Source: Priapulus caudatus
Lineage: Eukaryota; Priapulida; Priapulimorpha; Priapulimorphida; Priapulidae
Length of the DNA stretch: 20,914 bases
Direction: 5' to 3'
Assembly: GCF_000485595.1 (NCBI RefSeq)
Contig: NW_014577479.1
Coordinates: 200,733-221,646 of the forward strand
A program made the translations under genes and the position numbers. The stretch's first letter is position 1. Each line of letters opens with the position of its first letter. The notes under the pieces were generated by a model that saw nothing but the letters and a program-made list of their open reading frames with translations, had not been told where the DNA came from and did not search any database. Below, one piece after another: positions 18,777 through 20,914 of the stretch.

Positions 18777-19615
18777 TGGCTGAATAGGAAACTATACTGA
18801 AGCCATGCTATTAGAGTGATGTGTGGCGTGCTTCACACAATCAGGTGATCGCTCTGCTTGAGTAAGAGCACAGGCCTGGTTCTTGGATTTTCACGGAAGG
18901 CAAGTTTTATTTTAACTGCCAGAGGCAGCAGTCGCTGACGTTCTGGCCAATCGGTGGCGACAAAAAAAATGTGCCTGTAAAAATCCGCTTGCGGATCTTT
19001 TATGAGACATGCTCAAGAAATATAGGCGCTCGAAGAGTTTCCATGCATTGCCAACGAACGTTGATGTTGGGTGGATAATATAGTTGTGGAGTGTGTTGCG
19101 TAGTTAGGAGTTGGGGGAGAACAGGAATAGGCCTTGGGGACTCACGGAAATTGGTTTGAGTTTCTGATCGTCTGAAATTCTCTCTCGCTTCGCGATAAAT
19201 CTAATAGATGTGACAGGGGTGAAAATTAACTTTTTGAAGCAGGGGAGGCGTCCGGGTATGTCGCTGACAGTCTGGTTCAAATTGATCATTAACCAACGCG
19301 TAGCTGTTGCTTATTTTGAAGATTGTTGCGGTTGCATCGCGCCCTCTGCGTCCAAATTTTCTTTGGACACGGTTAGCTGAAAAAATACGGTAATCCAGTG
19401 AGGCCGTGCCTTTCTCAGTGTCATTGGCTTCACATTCTCGACTCTGAGAGAAATCTGAATGAAGCTCGCGAAGGGTGTGTGTGGTGTGTGTGTTCCTGTG
19501 CGGGCATTTCCAGATCTTTGCCGCAGTTTCTCTTACAATACTGTCGGCGCATCTGGGCCCTGTCTACCCACAGAGGAGGGGGGGCGGCCACCGGTGGCCC
19601 GAATCCAGGCCGCCC
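18777..19615. other. Unique segment with no clear gene
   Basis: About 840 bp of ordinary complexity. A minus-strand frame of 61 codons (19,104-19,289) is not low-complexity and has an even amino-acid mix, but matches no family I know. A NF-Y-like GGCCAATCGG lies at 18,945-18,954. Two small stem-loops are visible: 18,980-19,001 (AAAATCCGC with GCGGATCTTTT, one bulge) and 19,350-19,368 (GTCCAAA with TTTGGAC, five-base loop). Neither is followed by a terminator-type signal meaningful in a eukaryote. Confidence 0.5.
18871..19275 (-). repeat. Pair of diverged related segments on the minus strand
   Basis: Read on the minus strand, 18,946-18,871 and 19,275-19,127 share an ordered set of blocks: CAGAAC/CAGACT followed by GTCAGCGAC, an AGTTAA...AC(C)TTGCC/TTCACC-like middle, then TTCCGTGA and AGGCCT. 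On the plus strand the strongest block is GTCGCTGACGTTCTGG (18,931-18,946) against GTCGCTGACAGTCTGG (19,260-19,275), 14 of 16 identical. The right copy has about 75 bp more between blocks. They look like two old copies of one dispersed element, one with a deletion. Confidence 0.4.
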
Positions 19616-20200
19616 AGCAGTCTGCAACGGTCTGCCGCAGCAGTAATAGAGTAAGGCAGCAGTCGTCAACAACCAGCCGAGCAGTAGGGCATCAGCGAGC
19701 GCAGCATCAGTGTCAGCAGTAGTATCATCGATCATTGTCGTCCCTGAACACAATGGCGGTAGCAACAGCAGCAAGCAGCAGCAGTAGCAACCAACAGAGC
19801 AGTTAGTCATTTATCATCAGCAGCAGCGTCACCATCTCACTAGCAGCATCATTATCTATCATCATCAGCAGCCAGCGTCACTATCATCAGCAAGCAGCAT
19901 CAGCAGTACATCAATTATCAATCAGCATCAAGCAAGCATCACACCATCATCAGGCAGCAGCATGCAAGCAAGTAGCATTATTATGCATCATCCATCACGC
20001 AGCAAGAGGGTCACCGATCATGCAGGCTAGCCGCATCAGCCAGTAAGCATTCATTATCATCATCAGCAGCAGCGTCACCATCATATCGATGCGAGCAGCA
20101 GCAGTAGCACATTAATCATCATCATCAGCGCACAGGCAGCGAGCAACAACATTCACAGAGCAGCAGCACCAGCAGCAGCAAGTCAGAGGCGGGAGGGAAC
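19616..20200 (+). repeat. CAG / CATCAT compound microsatellite
   Basis: Begins CAG-rich and becomes a mixture of CAT, ATC and CAG triplets. A longer motif (CATCATCAGCAGCAGCGTCA and near variants) recurs at about 19,815, 19,860 and 20,058, suggesting an older minisatellite of CAT plus CAG blocks now partly scrambled. Open frames here are compositional. Confidence 0.88.
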
Positions 20201-20222
20201 ATGTGTAAACATGGGGTAATCA

Positions 20223-20822
20223 CGCCCCGGCCCTCCCAGCCTATGCCTGCACTGCATGCCTGCTGCCTGCCTCGTGGCGTGCCCTGCCTGACTGTCCTGC
20301 TTGCTTGCCTGCCCTGCCTGCCTCGTCGCAGTGCCATTGCCTGCCTGCTTGCCTGCCTGCTTGCCTGCCTAATTCTGCCTGCACGCTCGTGGGCGCCTGC
20401 CTGCACTGCCTACCTCTGCCGCCTCGGTGGCGTGCCTGCCCTGCCTGCCTGCCTGCCTGCCTCCTGCCTGCCTCTGCGTGCCTGCCTGCACTGCCTGCTT
20501 TGCCCGTGCCCTACCTGCCTGCCCTCAGTGGCGTGGCCTGCCTGCCTGCTTGCCTTGCCCCGCGCCCGCCTGCCTGCCTGGCCTGCCTGCCTGCCTGCCG
20601 CGCCTGCGCGCCTGTCTGCCTGCCTGCCTGCTTGGCCTGCCTACCTGCCTGCCTGCGTGGCGTGCCATAGCCCTGCCTACCGTAGCTGCCTAGTGCGTGC
20701 CTGCCTGCCTGCCTTTGCCTGTCCTTGCTTGCCTGCCACCCGCGCCGCGCCTGACCTGCCTGCCCTGCCATGCCTGCCTGCTTGCCCTGCCGCCGCACCG
20801 GCCTGCCTGCCTGCCTGGTGCG
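20223..20822 (+). repeat. TGCC tetranucleotide microsatellite
   Basis: About 600 bp dominated by CTGCCTGCCTGC with frequent short interruptions such as TTGCC, CTGCAC and GTGGCGTG. Plus-strand frames of up to 208 codons read as repeated Ala-Cys-Leu-Pro and the minus strand as Arg-Gln-Ala-Gly; both follow from the four-base period and are not evidence of a protein. Confidence 0.95.
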
Positions 20823-20914
20823 GATAGCGGAGTATCGTTGAGTGCTCTGGTGAAGGGCATGATCGCGGCGCCAGCAGAGCATGAAACCCAAACACTACTC
20901 ATAATGCAAACAAA
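20823..20914. other. Unique sequence at the right edge
   Basis: About 90 bp of ordinary sequence after the TGCC tract, truncated by the window end. Nothing recognisable. Confidence 0.5.

Noticed and set aside
19266-19280. tRNA or SINE B-box (TGGTTCAAATTG)
   Set aside because: It lacks the conserved final C of the B-box, and no A-box or cloverleaf is seen upstream on the same strand.
20201-20827. 208-codon Ala/Cys/Leu/Pro-rich plus-strand frame that could be taken for a secreted cysteine-rich protein
   Set aside because: It is translation of a TGCC microsatellite; the other frames and the minus strand are equally open.

Overview
This window looks like eukaryotic, probably invertebrate animal, DNA made almost entirely of tandem repeats and microsatellites. 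I found no convincing protein-coding gene, rRNA, tRNA, CRISPR array or bacterial-type operon. The mix of repeats (a GATA-type minisatellite, CT, GT/GTGC, CAG, CAT/CAG and TGCC tracts, a 43-bp satellite), TATA-type promoter-like sequences and the absence of compact genes fits a repeat-rich arthropod or mollusc genome. A decapod crustacean is one possibility, but nothing here is diagnostic.

Positions 1-13,330 form one large structure: a 19-bp minisatellite (unit ACGGGGGATAGATAGATAG with many indels) in three blocks (1-7,595; 8,197-10,910; 11,857-12,966). Each block is followed by a related non-satellite 'island' (7,596; 10,911; 12,967) in the same orientation. The islands open with a decaying ladder of about 22-bp units and continue into a shared single-copy-looking core. 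The first block is interrupted by a 570-bp A-rich tract (3,334-3,900).

From 13,331 to 16,096 come a short unique stretch, a CT-rich tract, a GT/GTGC tract and a satellite of about 22 units of 43 bp. The 43-bp satellite has recurring unit variants in a higher-order pattern. It changes abruptly from ragged to three near-identical units at about 15,940, where the assembly probably becomes well polished.

Positions 16,097-19,615 hold most of the ordinary-looking sequence. It includes a 25-bp direct repeat pair, an 86/140-bp tandem repeat with a perfect 11-bp stem in one copy, a Z-DNA-prone GT/GC tract, two promoter-like clusters (17,592-17,660 and 18,035-18,184), a CAG-rich tract and a pair of diverged related segments. 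Positions 19,616-20,822 are CAG/CAT and TGCC microsatellite.

Long open frames on the minus strand of the 19-bp array (up to about 450 codons) are compositional: the complement of the repeat has no stop codon in any frame. The same applies to Leu/Cys-rich frames in the CAG and TGCC tracts. Much of the small indel variation in the left 15.9 kb may be uncorrected long-read error, which limits claims about unit-by-unit divergence.
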